From contig JAGHSY010000078.1 of NCBI GenBank assembly GCA_018065615.1, forward strand, positions 1 through 58,812: a DNA stretch of 58,812 bases, written 5' to 3'. The DNA comes from Candidatus Colenecus caballi (lineage in GTDB: Bacteria > Bacteroidota > Bacteroidia > Bacteroidales > Bacteroidaceae). The notes beneath the pieces are model-generated. The model made no database searches. It saw only the letters and a program-made list of their open reading frames with translations, and was not told the origin of the DNA. Position 1 is the first letter of the stretch. Each line of letters opens with the position of its first letter. The translations under genes and the position numbers were made by a program. Of this stretch, positions 1 through 7,857 are shown piece after piece.

Positions 1-2
1 AA

Positions 3-86
3 GGATTCAGAGCTGCACTGAGAGGTATCGTTGATGAGAAATTCTTCCTGTTCAGACTTGCTTCAATCTATGCCTTCCCCCACTAA
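3..86 (+). CDS. C-terminal end of an unidentified protein (cut by window edge)
   Basis: Reading frame 3 is open from the window edge to a TAA at 84-86 and gives about 27 residues rich in Phe, Arg and Leu, ending ...LASIYAFPH. The composition is protein-like, whereas the other two frames are closed early, so this is probably the end of a gene whose body lies outside the window. It is convergent with the leftward glycosyltransferase genes that follow. The family cannot be named from this fragment. The last third of the frame is also the left arm of an inverted repeat, so the stop may have been created by a rearrangement. Confidence 0.35.
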   Translation, partial: GFRAALRGIVDEKFFLFRLASIYAFPH

Positions 87-150
87 ATATCGACTGAGCC
101 GAAATTTGCTCAATGGATATTCTGTGGGGACAAGCATAGATTGAAGCAGG
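57..150. repeat. Imperfect inverted repeat spanning the end of the first reading frame
   Basis: The arm at 60-73 (GCTTCAATCTATGC) is exactly repeated in reverse complement at 134-147. Pairing extends outward by a few bases and inward, after a short mismatch, to CCCC at 77-80 against GGGG at 126-129. The loop is about 45 nt with no T-run after it, so it does not look like an ordinary intrinsic terminator. It could be a duplicated inverted fragment or the end of a decayed mobile element. Confidence 0.5.
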
Positions 151-655
151 GCAGACAGGGAAAAATCATGGAACAGGACAAGCGGATTGCAATTCAGCTG
201 TTCTCCGCCAAATAGTGACACACGCACTGCGGTCAGAAGGCTTCTGGCTGCGTGCTATGAGTCTGACAGCCCTGTATAAGGCATGCCAGACTCGGGCAGT
301 GCCTTTCTGCGCCTTCCTGACTATTTCATTGAGTCGCTGTTTGGCGGAATCGGAAACCCTCGGAAGACATCCGCATGACCGGTCCGATGTTCCGGCGTAT
401 TGTTTCCGGACGGCTTGCCATTTCCATTTTCGCCAAACCAGTACACATAGATTGCTGTCATGTGCCTACCTGGGGGTGTTGGCATATACAGAGTGATCTG
501 GATTAGGGGACAGTTCACGGTGAATGGTTCTACAAGGCCTGTAGAGGTACTGAATGTTCACTGCTTTGGCGGAATACAATACTGAAAAACTGATTGCCCC
601 CACTAGTTCTCGTGTGAACTGAAGTGCGGTCTCCGGCCGGTTGCCGGCGCAACTG
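87..655. other. Gene-free stretch, no recognisable feature
   Basis: Only short, compositionally implausible open frames are present on both strands. A short hairpin (CCGGC 633-637 with GCCGG 643-647) lies just beyond the end of the leftward DUF5672 gene but has no T-run. One copy of the over-represented octamer GTCCGATG lies at 382-389. The stretch may be a decayed gene; I see no convincing remnant. Confidence 0.5.
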
Positions 656-1417
656 TCAAATGAACCTGTGCCAGAACCGTTCGTACTTCTTGGGATTGCT
701 CCAGTAGTGGCAGCCGAACGGGAGTTCATGGCGGTTCAGGGACCAGCAGTGCTTCAGGGACTGCTCAAAGGAGAATTTCAGTGCCTCATGGTAATCTGGA
801 ATCCTGATTGAGTGCGTGCGGCTTGCGACCTGGCTTATGTACCAGTCCTCATAGTATCTGCACTTGTCTATGATTTCCCTGTCATCGACGGTAATCTGAC
901 GGATGGTGCTGATTTTTCTCAGAGAGAAACCGCCGTTCCCCACTGCGAAATACTTCATGCAGTGCGGAATTCTGCAGACATTGACAGGAAACAGTTTTCT
1001 GATGCTCTGCACCAGCATGCCCCAAGTGCGTTTCCACCAGTATTCTGTTGGAATCCAGGGAGCGCCAATATAGTCGTAGCCCTTGTCAACCCACATCTGC
1101 AGTTCATCTCTGAATACCCACGCGTCAAGCTGATAGATGAGCATGTAGTCGTAATCGGAATACAGGTCATAGAATTCTGTAGTCAGCAGCAGGTCGCTGT
1201 ATGACTGAATACTTGTGAAATTACAGTCATCAATGGCCGTTTCACTAAGTTGTGCTTTATCTGAATATGACCTTATTATATTGGAAATGTCCAGCCGGTG
1301 TGGATGAAGCAGATTGATGTCATACTTTCCAAGTATTTTCAGTCCCTGTTCAAAGCTTTTCTTTTCAGTTTCAGTGAAAGGTCTGTAAATGGGTATCACA
1401 ATGATGACCTTGTTCAT
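656..1417 (-). CDS. DUF5672 family protein, putative glycosyltransferase-like enzyme
   Basis: The 253-residue product matches the DUF5672 pattern: an N-terminal strand MNKVIIVIPIYRP, then YQLDAWVF at about residues 93-100, a KGYDYIGAPW stretch, GNGGFSLR near residue 151 and a C-terminal PFGCHYW motif. Members lie in polysaccharide and glycan loci and resemble GT-A glycosyltransferases; substrate unknown. I chose the ATG at 1417 because it overlaps the stop of the upstream gene by 4 bp (ATGA) and begins the first beta-strand of the fold; a longer frame reaching 1567 would add 50 residues that overlap the upstream gene out of frame. The two genes are probably translationally coupled and act on the same glycan. 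Confidence 0.8.
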   Translation of the reverse strand: MNKVIIVIPIYRPFTETEKKSFEQGLKILGKYDINLLHPHRLDISNIIRSYSDKAQLSETAIDDCNFTSIQSYSDLLLTTEFYDLYSDYDYMLIYQLDAWVFRDELQMWVDKGYDYIGAPWIPTEYWWKRTWGMLVQSIRKLFPVNVCRIPHCMKYFAVGNGGFSLRKISTIRQITVDDREIIDKCRYYEDWYISQVASRTHSIRIPDYHEALKFSFEQSLKHCWSLNRHELPFGCHYWSNPKKYERFWHRFI

Positions 1418-2424
1418 ATCCGGCTGTTTTTTCGCATCAGTCCATAATACAGGTATTTGCCCCAAATGTTGATCTTCAAACTGAAAGGATTGCCTTTTTC
1501 CTTGCGGAATTCCCTGTAGATATTCTTTGAGTCCGATGCGGACGAGTTCTGGAAACGCACTCTCCAATAAACTTGCAAGCTTCTTGTTATCAGTCTCTGC
1601 TCACTTTTTGTAAACGATGTTCCGCCTAGTTTGTATTTGTTCAGGATATTGACTTTGAGAGCGTCATTTTCAATTCTTTTCTGAAGTCTTGTGACGGATT
1701 TTTCAGTAAAGGCTTTCATTTGCATTCCGGTCAGGGTGATGCCGCGCTGAAGTGGCAGGACATCTTTCCATTTGTTTGAGAAAATGACCAGGTTGTCTGA
1801 GAAAGACTGATTGAACAGTCCTACGGAATCGTGCTCAATGATTATGTCATCACATATCATTACTTTCTTTCCTGTCATCTGCACCTGCATGCTTATGTCA
1901 AAATCGTACAGGTGAAAGCCCTGGTATGTGTTCTCATCGAACTTGATCCGCTGGAACATGTTTTTAGGTATGCAGAACCACAGTCCGTCAACTGCTGCGC
2001 ATTCTTTCAAAACTCCAAGAGGCTGGATTTTCTTCATGTCAATTGCGCTTCTGGGATTCTTTTCAATGGTGTAGTACCTGTCCCAGTTGCAGCCGTAGAA
2101 ATATCCCCCCATTCTTGCATCGCCATGTACGGGAACGACCTTGACACCTGCAACGCCAAGAAGACCCAGGCTGTTGTCCTTCAGATACTGCTCGACCTTG
2201 TAGCCCCAGTTGTCGGAATTGAAGGTCAGGTCTTCATGCATAAAGCACAGATTCTCTCCCTTGCTCAATCTTACACCTTCATTATAGGCCTGGAATATGC
2301 TGTATTTCCCCTGTGAGTTGTCCATGTGAATGATTTCGTATTCACATCCGATTGTTTGAGAAATGTTTTGAAGCAGTACCTTCGATGTTGTAGGATGCTT
2401 TGAACAGATTATTAGGGAGAGCAT
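1414..2424 (-). CDS. Glycosyltransferase, family-2-like (Glyco_tranf_2_5 type)
   Basis: The 336-residue protein starts MLSLIICSKHPTTSK and contains the GT-A style elements of this family: a nucleotide-binding first strand, AYNEGVRLSKGENLCFMHEDL (residues about 47-67, with HED where many GT-A enzymes have DxD), a VDGLWFCIPK acceptor-loop-like stretch and a YDFDISMQ segment typical of Glyco_tranf_2_5. It probably transfers a sugar during surface glycan or protein glycan synthesis; donor and acceptor are not predictable. It is the first gene of a two-gene leftward operon with the DUF5672 gene (4-bp overlap). A TAAATTTG promoter element lies about 27 bp upstream. Confidence 0.8.
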   Translation of the reverse strand: MLSLIICSKHPTTSKVLLQNISQTIGCEYEIIHMDNSQGKYSIFQAYNEGVRLSKGENLCFMHEDLTFNSDNWGYKVEQYLKDNSLGLLGVAGVKVVPVHGDARMGGYFYGCNWDRYYTIEKNPRSAIDMKKIQPLGVLKECAAVDGLWFCIPKNMFQRIKFDENTYQGFHLYDFDISMQVQMTGKKVMICDDIIIEHDSVGLFNQSFSDNLVIFSNKWKDVLPLQRGITLTGMQMKAFTEKSVTRLQKRIENDALKVNILNKYKLGGTSFTKSEQRLITRSLQVYWRVRFQNSSASDSKNIYREFRKEKGNPFSLKINIWGKYLYYGLMRKNSRI

Positions 2425-2450
2425 TCGGTTAAAGGTTTTTGTTTCAGCTG

Positions 2451-2458
2451 CAAATTTA
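2451..2458 (-). promoter_or_regulatory. Bacteroidota -7 element for the glycosyltransferase pair
   Basis: On the minus strand this reads TAAATTTG, matching TAnnTTTG. The expected start of transcription is near 2447, giving a leader of about 23 nt. No good TTTG -33 box is seen at the usual distance. Confidence 0.5.
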
Positions 2459-2478
2459 CGTAATTATTGCCGATATTT

Positions 2479-3381
2479 TTAAAGCAACCGGTTGACCATC
2501 TGCTGGAATTCTGCCGGTTTGATTCCCCATGACGGTGCAACCACCATGTTTCTCGGACTTTCAGATACGAAACGGTCAAAGGCTAAGTCCTTATTTGAAA
2601 GTCTTATGAATTCGGCGACAGTCTCAGCATATTCCTGTACTGTAAACAGTTTTATTGAATTTGGATTGGCCTGATACATTCTTTCCAGTTCCGTTCCTTT
2701 CACTATTTGAAGCTGGTGAAGTTTCAATGTAGATAAAGGAAGTTCTGAAAGTCGTCTGGCATGGTTCATGAAGTCTTCATGATTCTCTCCCGGAAGTCCG
2801 AGGATGATGTGTGCACCCACCGGAATCCCATGGCCGTTCAGCCTGTTGACTGCTTTGCATGCGCATTCATAGCTATGACCCCGGTTGATCAGTGATAGAG
2901 TCCTGTCAATAGTCGATTCGATTCCCACTTCAACAAGCAGGTAAGGGTGATCTTCCGGTGCTTTGTTTCCAAACCGGCTGTCCATCCAATCAAGCAGGTC
3001 GTCTGAAATGCAGTCAGGTCTGGTCGCAATTACAATTCCTGCTACTTTAGGATATTGCAATGCTTCTTCATACAGTGCTTTCAGAATTTCTGTATTGCCG
3101 TATGTGCCAGTGAATGTTTGGAAATATGGCAGATACCCCCATGCATTACCTTTAGATTTTGAAAACTGTATGCCATTTCTGATCTGTGAAGTGACTGTAC
3201 CTCCTGCCCGTATTGCGTAAGATGGGCTGAAAGCACTGTTGTTGCAGTATATGCATCCTCCAGTTCCAACTGTGCCGTCTCTGTTGGGGCATTTCATACC
3301 TGCATTGACAGTAATCTTCCTGATCTTTCCAGGAAAAATGCCTGCAAAATATTCAGCCAGTGTCTTGTATTTGTTGCACAT
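2479..3381 (-). CDS. TIGR01212 family radical SAM protein (YhcC-like)
   Basis: The 300-residue protein has the variant radical-SAM cluster motif of the YhcC/TIGR01212 family, Cys31-x11-Cys43-x2-Cys46, after a Lys/Arg-rich KIRKITVNAGMKCPNRDG stretch. A Gly-rich SAM-binding motif follows, then VEVGIEST and GAHIILGLPGE, both typical of the family. Members are [4Fe-4S] enzymes that bind S-adenosylmethionine; the physiological reaction is not established. The start at 3381 is favoured because the next Met (residue 29) already lies in the cluster motif. A -7 promoter element ends only 8 bp upstream, so the mRNA would be almost leaderless. Confidence 0.88.
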   Translation of the reverse strand: MCNKYKTLAEYFAGIFPGKIRKITVNAGMKCPNRDGTVGTGGCIYCNNSAFSPSYAIRAGGTVTSQIRNGIQFSKSKGNAWGYLPYFQTFTGTYGNTEILKALYEEALQYPKVAGIVIATRPDCISDDLLDWMDSRFGNKAPEDHPYLLVEVGIESTIDRTLSLINRGHSYECACKAVNRLNGHGIPVGAHIILGLPGENHEDFMNHARRLSELPLSTLKLHQLQIVKGTELERMYQANPNSIKLFTVQEYAETVAEFIRLSNKDLAFDRFVSESPRNMVVAPSWGIKPAEFQQMVNRLL

Positions 3382-3388
3382 CAGGTTT

Positions 3389-3396
3389 CAAATATA
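3389..3396 (-). promoter_or_regulatory. -7 promoter element immediately upstream of the radical SAM gene
   Basis: The minus strand reads TATATTTG here. The predicted transcription start, about 4 nt past the final G (near 3385), is only about 4 nt before the ATG at 3381. A 13-bp dyad (3399-3430) occupies the place of the upstream promoter half, so it may act as operator or terminator. Confidence 0.5.
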
Positions 3397-3397
3397 C

Positions 3398-3639
3398 AAA
3401 ACAGCGGGCAAATATTATTGTCCGCTGTTTCCAACTCAAATTCTTTTCAACTCTTCTCTTCTTTTGTGACCTGGAAGAGATCGCTCCCTTCCAGGCCTCC
3501 ATCTGTTCGTAGACTGATTTTAAATTGCAGCGCCTTTTCCGGTATCAGCCAATTAACCAACTTATTAACCTATCAATAAACGCTGTGTTATTCATTATAA
3601 ATATCATTGGGTTTCATAACCGTTTCACTTACGATTACA
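3398..3639 (-). ncRNA. Candidate small RNA or regulatory leader upstream of the radical SAM gene
   Basis: A complete Bacteroidota promoter on the minus strand (TTTG at 3673-3670, 19 bp, TATATTTG at 3650-3643) faces a 240-nt stretch without a credible reading frame. The stretch contains a perfect 8-bp hairpin (3470-3477 with 3488-3495, both arms CCTGGAAG/CTTCCAGG) and ends in a 13-bp hairpin followed by TTTTG. Promoter plus internal structure plus terminator is the layout of an independent sRNA. The same layout would also fit a 5' leader with an attenuator for the radical SAM gene. I do not recognise an Rfam family. Confidence 0.45.
3399..3430 (-). terminator. Hairpin terminator/attenuator upstream of the radical SAM gene
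   Basis: Bases 3399-3411 pair with 3418-3430 (13 bp, one G-T wobble, 6-nt loop). Read on the minus strand the stem ends in CCGCTGTTTTG, a short T-run. It lies between the candidate sRNA promoter and the radical SAM gene, and also overlaps the region where that gene's -33 box would be. Confidence 0.5.
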
Positions 3640-3642
3640 CTG

Positions 3643-3673
3643 CAAATATACATGTGGTATTTACAAATGCAAA
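3643..3673 (-). promoter_or_regulatory. Complete Bacteroidota promoter for the candidate sRNA
   Basis: On the minus strand TTTG (3673-3670) is followed by 19 bp and TATATTTG (3650-3643), matching both consensus boxes and the consensus spacing. Predicted transcription start near 3639. Confidence 0.55.
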
Positions 3674-4011
3674 AGAATTATCAAAAGATTTATTCTCAAA
3701 ATCACAAAATCTTTGTAATCGCAAAATTGTCAATTGAACATATTTGAACGAAAATTATGAAAACATTCCGCAATACTGCAGAACTGATTTTTATATACAC
3801 CTTAATAACAATGTATTAGCTGCTTTTACGTCACTTGTTCACGTATATTTTGCTGCTTGACAAATTCGAACATATTAATTGTCAAAAGGTAGATTTTTAT
3901 TTGATGATCTGATTCGATTTGACACATTTGACCTTCAAACAAGGAAGGACAGCCATCGGTAAGCACTGAAATTATTTAAGCCAAATGAGACTTCCACTCA
4001 TGAATTTTGGC
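3674..4011. other. AT-rich intergenic region, nothing further recognised
   Basis: This stretch between the candidate sRNA promoter and the inositol-phosphate synthase promoter is strongly AT-rich with many poly-A/T tracts and no protein-like frame. It may act as a curved upstream region for the divergent promoters; no specific site is identified. Confidence 0.5.
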
Positions 4012-4019
4012 TACTTTTG
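4012..4019 (+). promoter_or_regulatory. -7 promoter element for inositol-3-phosphate synthase
   Basis: TACTTTTG matches TAnnTTTG. The predicted start near 4023 lies downstream of the TTG at 4007 but 17 nt before the ATG at 4040, which decides the start codon in favour of 4040 (or 4046). Confidence 0.55.
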
Positions 4020-4039
4020 TTCATGATATCCAATATGGT

Positions 4040-5371
4040 ATGAATATGATTAAGAACATCAGACCGGCAGAAGGTAAACTTGGAGTGTTGAGTGTTGGTC
4101 TTGGCGCTGTTGCCACAACCTTCATAACCGGAACTTTAATGGCAAGAAAGGGACTGTCCAACCCCGTCGGATCTTTTGCACAACTGGCTAAGATGCGTGT
4201 TGGTCGCGGTAATGAAAAGAAATATCTTAAGGTGGGTGACATTGTTCCGATGACTGACTTGAATGATATAGTCTTTGGAGCATGGGATGTCTTTACTGAC
4301 AATGCATATGAAAGCGCAAAATACTGTCAGGTCCTTAAAAATGAGGATATTGAGCCGGTCCGTGCCGAACTTGAGTCAATCAGACCGATGAAGGCTTGTT
4401 TTGATCCTGATTTTGCACACAATCTTCTGGATGATTCTTTTGGCCGTATTCCTGATCCGGTTTGGGCAATGCCTGAAGACACCCGCTGGAATTATGCTCA
4501 GAACCTTAGGAATGACATACGTCATTTCAAGAAGGAAAACAATCTGGACCGTGTCATTGTTTTCTGGATTGCCAGTACAGAAGCATATACTCCGCGCAAT
4601 GAGCAGGTTCACGGTTCTCTAGCCGGTTTTGAAGCGGCAATGAAGGCCGATGACCGCAAGCATCTGGCACCAAGCATGATTTATGCATATGCTGCCCTTA
4701 TGGAGGGTTGCCCGTTCATCATGGGTGCTCCAAATGTCTGTGTTGACATTCCCGCCATGTTTGAACTTTCACTTAAACAGGGTCTTCCAATTGTGGGTAA
4801 GGATTTCAAGAGCGGTCAGACCATGATGAAGACGGCAATGGCTCCAATTTTTGCAACGCGTATGCTGGGTGTTGAAGGTTGGTTCTCGACAAATATACTT
4901 GGAAACCGCGACGGACAGGTTATAGAACACCCTGACAATTTTGAGACCAAGCGGATAAGCAAGGCGTCAAGCATTGAGTGGATTCTTGATCAGGAGAATT
5001 ATCCGGAACTGTACAGTGACATATATCATAAGGTGAAGATCAATTACTATCCTCCGCGTGGGGACAGGAAAGAGAGCTGGGACAATATTGACATTTTCGG
5101 CTGGATGAATTATCCCATGCAGATCAAGGTCAATTTCCTTTGCCGTGATTCCATTCTGGCTGCGCCAATCTGTCTGGACCTAATGCTTTTCACTGATCTG
5201 GCTCTCCGTGCCGGTCTGTCCGGGGTTCAGGAGTGGCTGTCATTCTATGTCAAGAAACCCATGACATACGATGACGAATGTCCTGTCCATGACCTGTTCC
5301 AGCAGTTTGCAATGCTCAAGAACAAGATACGCGAACTGGGAGGTTATGAGCCTGATCAGGAATTGGATTAA
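4040..5371 (+). CDS. Inositol-3-phosphate synthase
   Basis: The enzyme converts D-glucose 6-phosphate to 1D-myo-inositol 3-phosphate in an NAD-dependent oxidation-aldol-reduction, in the cytoplasm. The about 443-residue protein resembles the Bacteroides inositol-phosphate synthase: GVLSVGLGAVATT Rossmann motif near the N-terminus, PLTDLNDIVFG-like stretch, MGAPNVCVDIP, GKDFKSGQTMMKT and GWFSTNILGNRDG, where catalytic lysines and the substrate loop lie. In Bacteroidales the product feeds inositol phospholipid and inositol sphingolipid synthesis, but the usual phosphatidylinositol-phosphate synthase neighbours are not in this window. It stands alone between its own promoter and a terminator. 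The frame could extend to a TTG at 4007, but the promoter position argues against it. Confidence 0.95.
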   Translation: MNMIKNIRPAEGKLGVLSVGLGAVATTFITGTLMARKGLSNPVGSFAQLAKMRVGRGNEKKYLKVGDIVPMTDLNDIVFGAWDVFTDNAYESAKYCQVLKNEDIEPVRAELESIRPMKACFDPDFAHNLLDDSFGRIPDPVWAMPEDTRWNYAQNLRNDIRHFKKENNLDRVIVFWIASTEAYTPRNEQVHGSLAGFEAAMKADDRKHLAPSMIYAYAALMEGCPFIMGAPNVCVDIPAMFELSLKQGLPIVGKDFKSGQTMMKTAMAPIFATRMLGVEGWFSTNILGNRDGQVIEHPDNFETKRISKASSIEWILDQENYPELYSDIYHKVKINYYPPRGDRKESWDNIDIFGWMNYPMQIKVNFLCRDSILAAPICLDLMLFTDLALRAGLSGVQEWLSFYVKKPMTYDDECPVHDLFQQFAMLKNKIRELGGYEPDQELD

Positions 5372-5397
5372 TCCTGTATATACATTATGCATTTGTC

Positions 5398-5434
5398 GGA
5401 GACGGTCTGCGCAGGCCGTCTCTCTTAATTTTTA
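5398..5434 (+). terminator. Intrinsic terminator after inositol-3-phosphate synthase
   Basis: Bases 5398-5407 pair with 5414-5423 (10 bp, two G-T wobbles, loop about 6 nt), followed by a T-rich tail. It separates the gene from the arginine operon. Confidence 0.8.
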
Positions 5435-5440
5435 AATATA

Positions 5441-5497
5441 ATTTGCATATTTATTTTCCGAATTGTGCATATCCAATCATATTTATAACTAATTTTG
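5441..5497 (+). promoter_or_regulatory. Promoter of the arginine operon with possible ArgR sites
   Basis: TAATTTTG at 5490-5497 matches TAnnTTTG; transcription would start near 5501, 24 nt before the argR ATG. Two AT-rich elements containing TGCATAT lie upstream at about 5444-5450 and 5466-5472. They resemble half-sites of AT-rich arginine boxes, so autoregulation by ArgR is plausible but unproved. Confidence 0.45.
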
Positions 5498-5524
5498 CAG
5501 CGCAAACGAGAATATTTATGCATT

Positions 5525-6007
5525 ATGAAGAATAAGAACAGTCGTTTGGAGGCTATCCGTCTCATTATTTCCGAACAGGATATCAAGAATCAGGACCAGC
5601 TGCTGCAGGTTCTGACAGCCAAGGGGTATTCGGTTACCCAGGCCACCTTGTCCCGTGATCTGAAAAAGATGAAGATATCGAAAGTTGCAAACACATACGG
5701 TGACTACCTGTACGTGCTGCCTAACCATGCTCTTCTCCAGAAAAAGAATTCCACTTCACAGGTTGAGGACTTTTCTTCCAACCAGCCCCGATATGGATTC
5801 GTCTCGTTGAACTTTTCGGGCAACATGGCAGTTATCAAGACCAAGCCCGGATATGCAAGCAGTCTGGCATATGACATAGACAGTCATGGTCTGCCAGGTG
5901 TGCTTGGTACTATAGCAGGTGACGACACCCTGCTAATAGTGTTGGCCGAAGGCGCAAACCGCATGGAGATAAAGCGTCTTCTCGAACCGATTATTATTTC
6001 CTTATAA
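5525..6007 (+). CDS. argR: Arginine repressor ArgR
   Basis: The 160-residue protein has the ArgR winged-helix N-terminus, with VTQATLSRDLKK at residues 38-49 as the recognition-helix region, and the C-terminal hexamerisation and arginine-binding domain with the hallmark GTIAGDDTLLIV. With arginine as co-repressor it should bind AT-rich ARG boxes and repress biosynthetic genes. I chose the ATG at 5525; an open frame extends 10 codons upstream, but those codons overlap the -7 element. It is the first gene of the operon with the GNAT, argG, pspC-like, argC and argD genes. Confidence 0.93.
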   Translation: MKNKNSRLEAIRLIISEQDIKNQDQLLQVLTAKGYSVTQATLSRDLKKMKISKVANTYGDYLYVLPNHALLQKKNSTSQVEDFSSNQPRYGFVSLNFSGNMAVIKTKPGYASSLAYDIDSHGLPGVLGTIAGDDTLLIVLAEGANRMEIKRLLEPIIISL

Positions 6008-6029
6008 ATAGTATATCGAACATTTTTCT

Positions 6030-6635
6030 ATGGAAAACAAAATTGAGGTGACGGTTGCCGATGAGTCACATGAAAAGTATGTTGACACAATTCTGGAAAC
6101 CATTTCTGAAGCTGCAAAAGTGCGTGGTACGGGCATAGCAAAACGTACTCACGAATATGTTCTGACAAAAATGCGTGAAGCGAAAGCTGTCATTGCTCTT
6201 GATGGTGACCGTTTTGCCGGATTCAGTTACATTGAAACATGGCAGAACAAGAAGTATGTGACTACATCGGGCCTGATAGTACACCCGGACTACCGTGGTC
6301 AGGGGCTGGCCAAGAGAATCAAGGACATGACGTTCACTCTGGCACGCATGCGCTGGCCGCACGCAAAGATATTCTCACTGACAAGCGGTGCGGCTGTAAT
6401 GGCCATGAACACACAGCTTGGCTACAAGCCGGTGACATTTGCTGACCTGACAGATGACGAATCGTTCTGGAAGGGCTGCGAGGGTTGTGTGAACGTAGAT
6501 GTCCTGCACCGTACAGGCCGCAAATACTGCATCTGCACAGGTATGCTTTACGACCCGGAGGAATATCTTCCGGCAAAGATTGCCCCCGAGGTTCTTGAAA
6601 GAATCAGTAAGATTGAAGGAAAAGTTATAGAATAA
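6030..6635 (+). CDS. GNAT N-acyltransferase of the arginine operon (probable N-acylglutamate synthase)
   Basis: The 201-residue protein has the GNAT acyl-CoA pyrophosphate loop RGQGLA at residues 89-94 after the GLIVHPDY strand, and a late Cys-rich stretch (KGCEGCVNVD...CICTG) characteristic of this Bacteroidota branch. Its place between argR and argG suggests it acylates glutamate as the first step of arginine synthesis, replacing classical argA or argJ, neither of which is seen. Bacteroides fragilis is known to use N-succinylornithine, so the donor here may be succinyl-CoA rather than acetyl-CoA; that is inference. It ends one base before argG. Confidence 0.8.
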   Translation: MENKIEVTVADESHEKYVDTILETISEAAKVRGTGIAKRTHEYVLTKMREAKAVIALDGDRFAGFSYIETWQNKKYVTTSGLIVHPDYRGQGLAKRIKDMTFTLARMRWPHAKIFSLTSGAAVMAMNTQLGYKPVTFADLTDDESFWKGCEGCVNVDVLHRTGRKYCICTGMLYDPEEYLPAKIAPEVLERISKIEGKVIE

Positions 6636-6636
6636 A

Positions 6637-7839
6637 ATGGCTAAGAAAAAAGTTGTTGTAGCCTTTTCAGGCGGTCTTGACACAAGTTACAATGTCATGT
6701 ACCTGACAAAGGAGATGGGCTACGAGGTTTATGCCGCATGTGCCAATACCGGCGGCTTCAGTGAAGAGCAGCTCAAGAAGAATGAAGAGAACGCCTACAA
6801 GTTGGGCGCCGTAAAATATGTCACACTTGACGTCACACAGCAGTACTATGAGGAGTCTCTCAAGTACATGGTGTACGGAAACGTGCTGCGTAACAACTGC
6901 TATCCCATTTCGGTTTCATCGGAAAGGATTTTCCAGGCTCTGGCAATAGCCGAGTACGCGAATCAGATTGGGGCCGATGCAATTGCACACGGTTCGACCG
7001 GCGCAGGCAATGACCAGATACGTTTTGACATGACATTCCTTGTCAAGGCTCCGGGTGTTGAGATAATAACGCTTACACGTGACCGCAACCTGAGCCGCAA
7101 GGAGGAGATTGACTATCTGAATGCAAATGGTTTCAGTGCAGACTTTGCAAAACTGAAATATTCATATAACGTTGGCATCTGGGGAACGTCAATATGTGGA
7201 GGCGAGATTCTTGACAGCGCTCAGGGCCTGCCGGAAAGCGCATACCTGAAGCATCCCACAAAGCAGGGTTCCGAGATTCTGAGTCTTGGTTTTGAAAAAG
7301 GTGAACTGGTAGCCGTGAACGGAAAGAAGTTCGATGACCATATCAAGGCCATTCAGGAGGTTGAGAAGATTGGTGCCGCATACGCCATCGGACGTGACTG
7401 TCATGTAGGTGACACTATCATCGGAATAAAGGGACGTGTAGGTTTTGAGGCTGCGGCTCCTATGCTTATAATAGGTGCACACCGTTTCCTTGAAAAGTAC
7501 ACGCTTTCAAAGTGGCAGCAGTACTGGAAGGAACAGGTTGCCAACTGGTACGGAATGTTCCTGCATGAGTCACAGTACCTGGAGCCGGTCATGCCTGACA
7601 TTGAGGCCATGCTGACAAGCTCACAGCGCAATGTGAACGGCACCGTCACACTGGAACTGCGTCCTTACAGTTTCCAGACGGTCGGTTGTGACACTCCGGA
7701 CGATCTGGTGCACAACAAGCTTGGCGAATACGGTGAGGGTGCAAAGGCCTGGACCGCCGATGACGCGAAGGGATTCATAAAGATTACATCGACTCCGCTG
7801 CGCGCTTACTACAGCGTACATCCGGATGAGGAAAGATAA
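6637..7839 (+). CDS. argG: Argininosuccinate synthase
   Basis: The enzyme joins citrulline and aspartate with ATP to give argininosuccinate. The 400-residue protein has the N-type ATP pyrophosphatase P-loop AFSGGLDTS at residues 9-17 and the GSTGAGNDQIRF motif for aspartate and citrulline binding. Its length fits the family. It follows the GNAT gene by one base and precedes a small PspC gene by 18 bp. The cognate lyase argH and the transcarbamylase are not in the window. Confidence 0.96.
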   Translation: MAKKKVVVAFSGGLDTSYNVMYLTKEMGYEVYAACANTGGFSEEQLKKNEENAYKLGAVKYVTLDVTQQYYEESLKYMVYGNVLRNNCYPISVSSERIFQALAIAEYANQIGADAIAHGSTGAGNDQIRFDMTFLVKAPGVEIITLTRDRNLSRKEEIDYLNANGFSADFAKLKYSYNVGIWGTSICGGEILDSAQGLPESAYLKHPTKQGSEILSLGFEKGELVAVNGKKFDDHIKAIQEVEKIGAAYAIGRDCHVGDTIIGIKGRVGFEAAAPMLIIGAHRFLEKYTLSKWQQYWKEQVANWYGMFLHESQYLEPVMPDIEAMLTSSQRNVNGTVTLELRPYSFQTVGCDTPDDLVHNKLGEYGEGAKAWTADDAKGFIKITSTPLRAYYSVHPDEER

Positions 7840-7857
7840 ACAACAAATAAGAAAACT

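Noticed and set aside
215..496. 93-codon open frame in the gene-free stretch
   Set aside because: Cys/His/Arg-rich composition unlike a real protein, no promoter, no family resemblance.
633..647. Terminator for the DUF5672 gene
   Set aside because: The CCGGC/GCCGG stem is only 5 bp and has no T-run on the relevant strand.
3398..3500. A 49-codon leftward frame running from 3502 into the radical SAM gene
   Set aside because: Lys/Arg-rich, spans both hairpins and overlaps the downstream gene out of frame; more likely non-coding RNA.
4007..4039. TTG start extending inositol-3-phosphate synthase by 11 codons
   Set aside because: The -7 promoter element lies inside this stretch, so it would not be transcribed as coding sequence.
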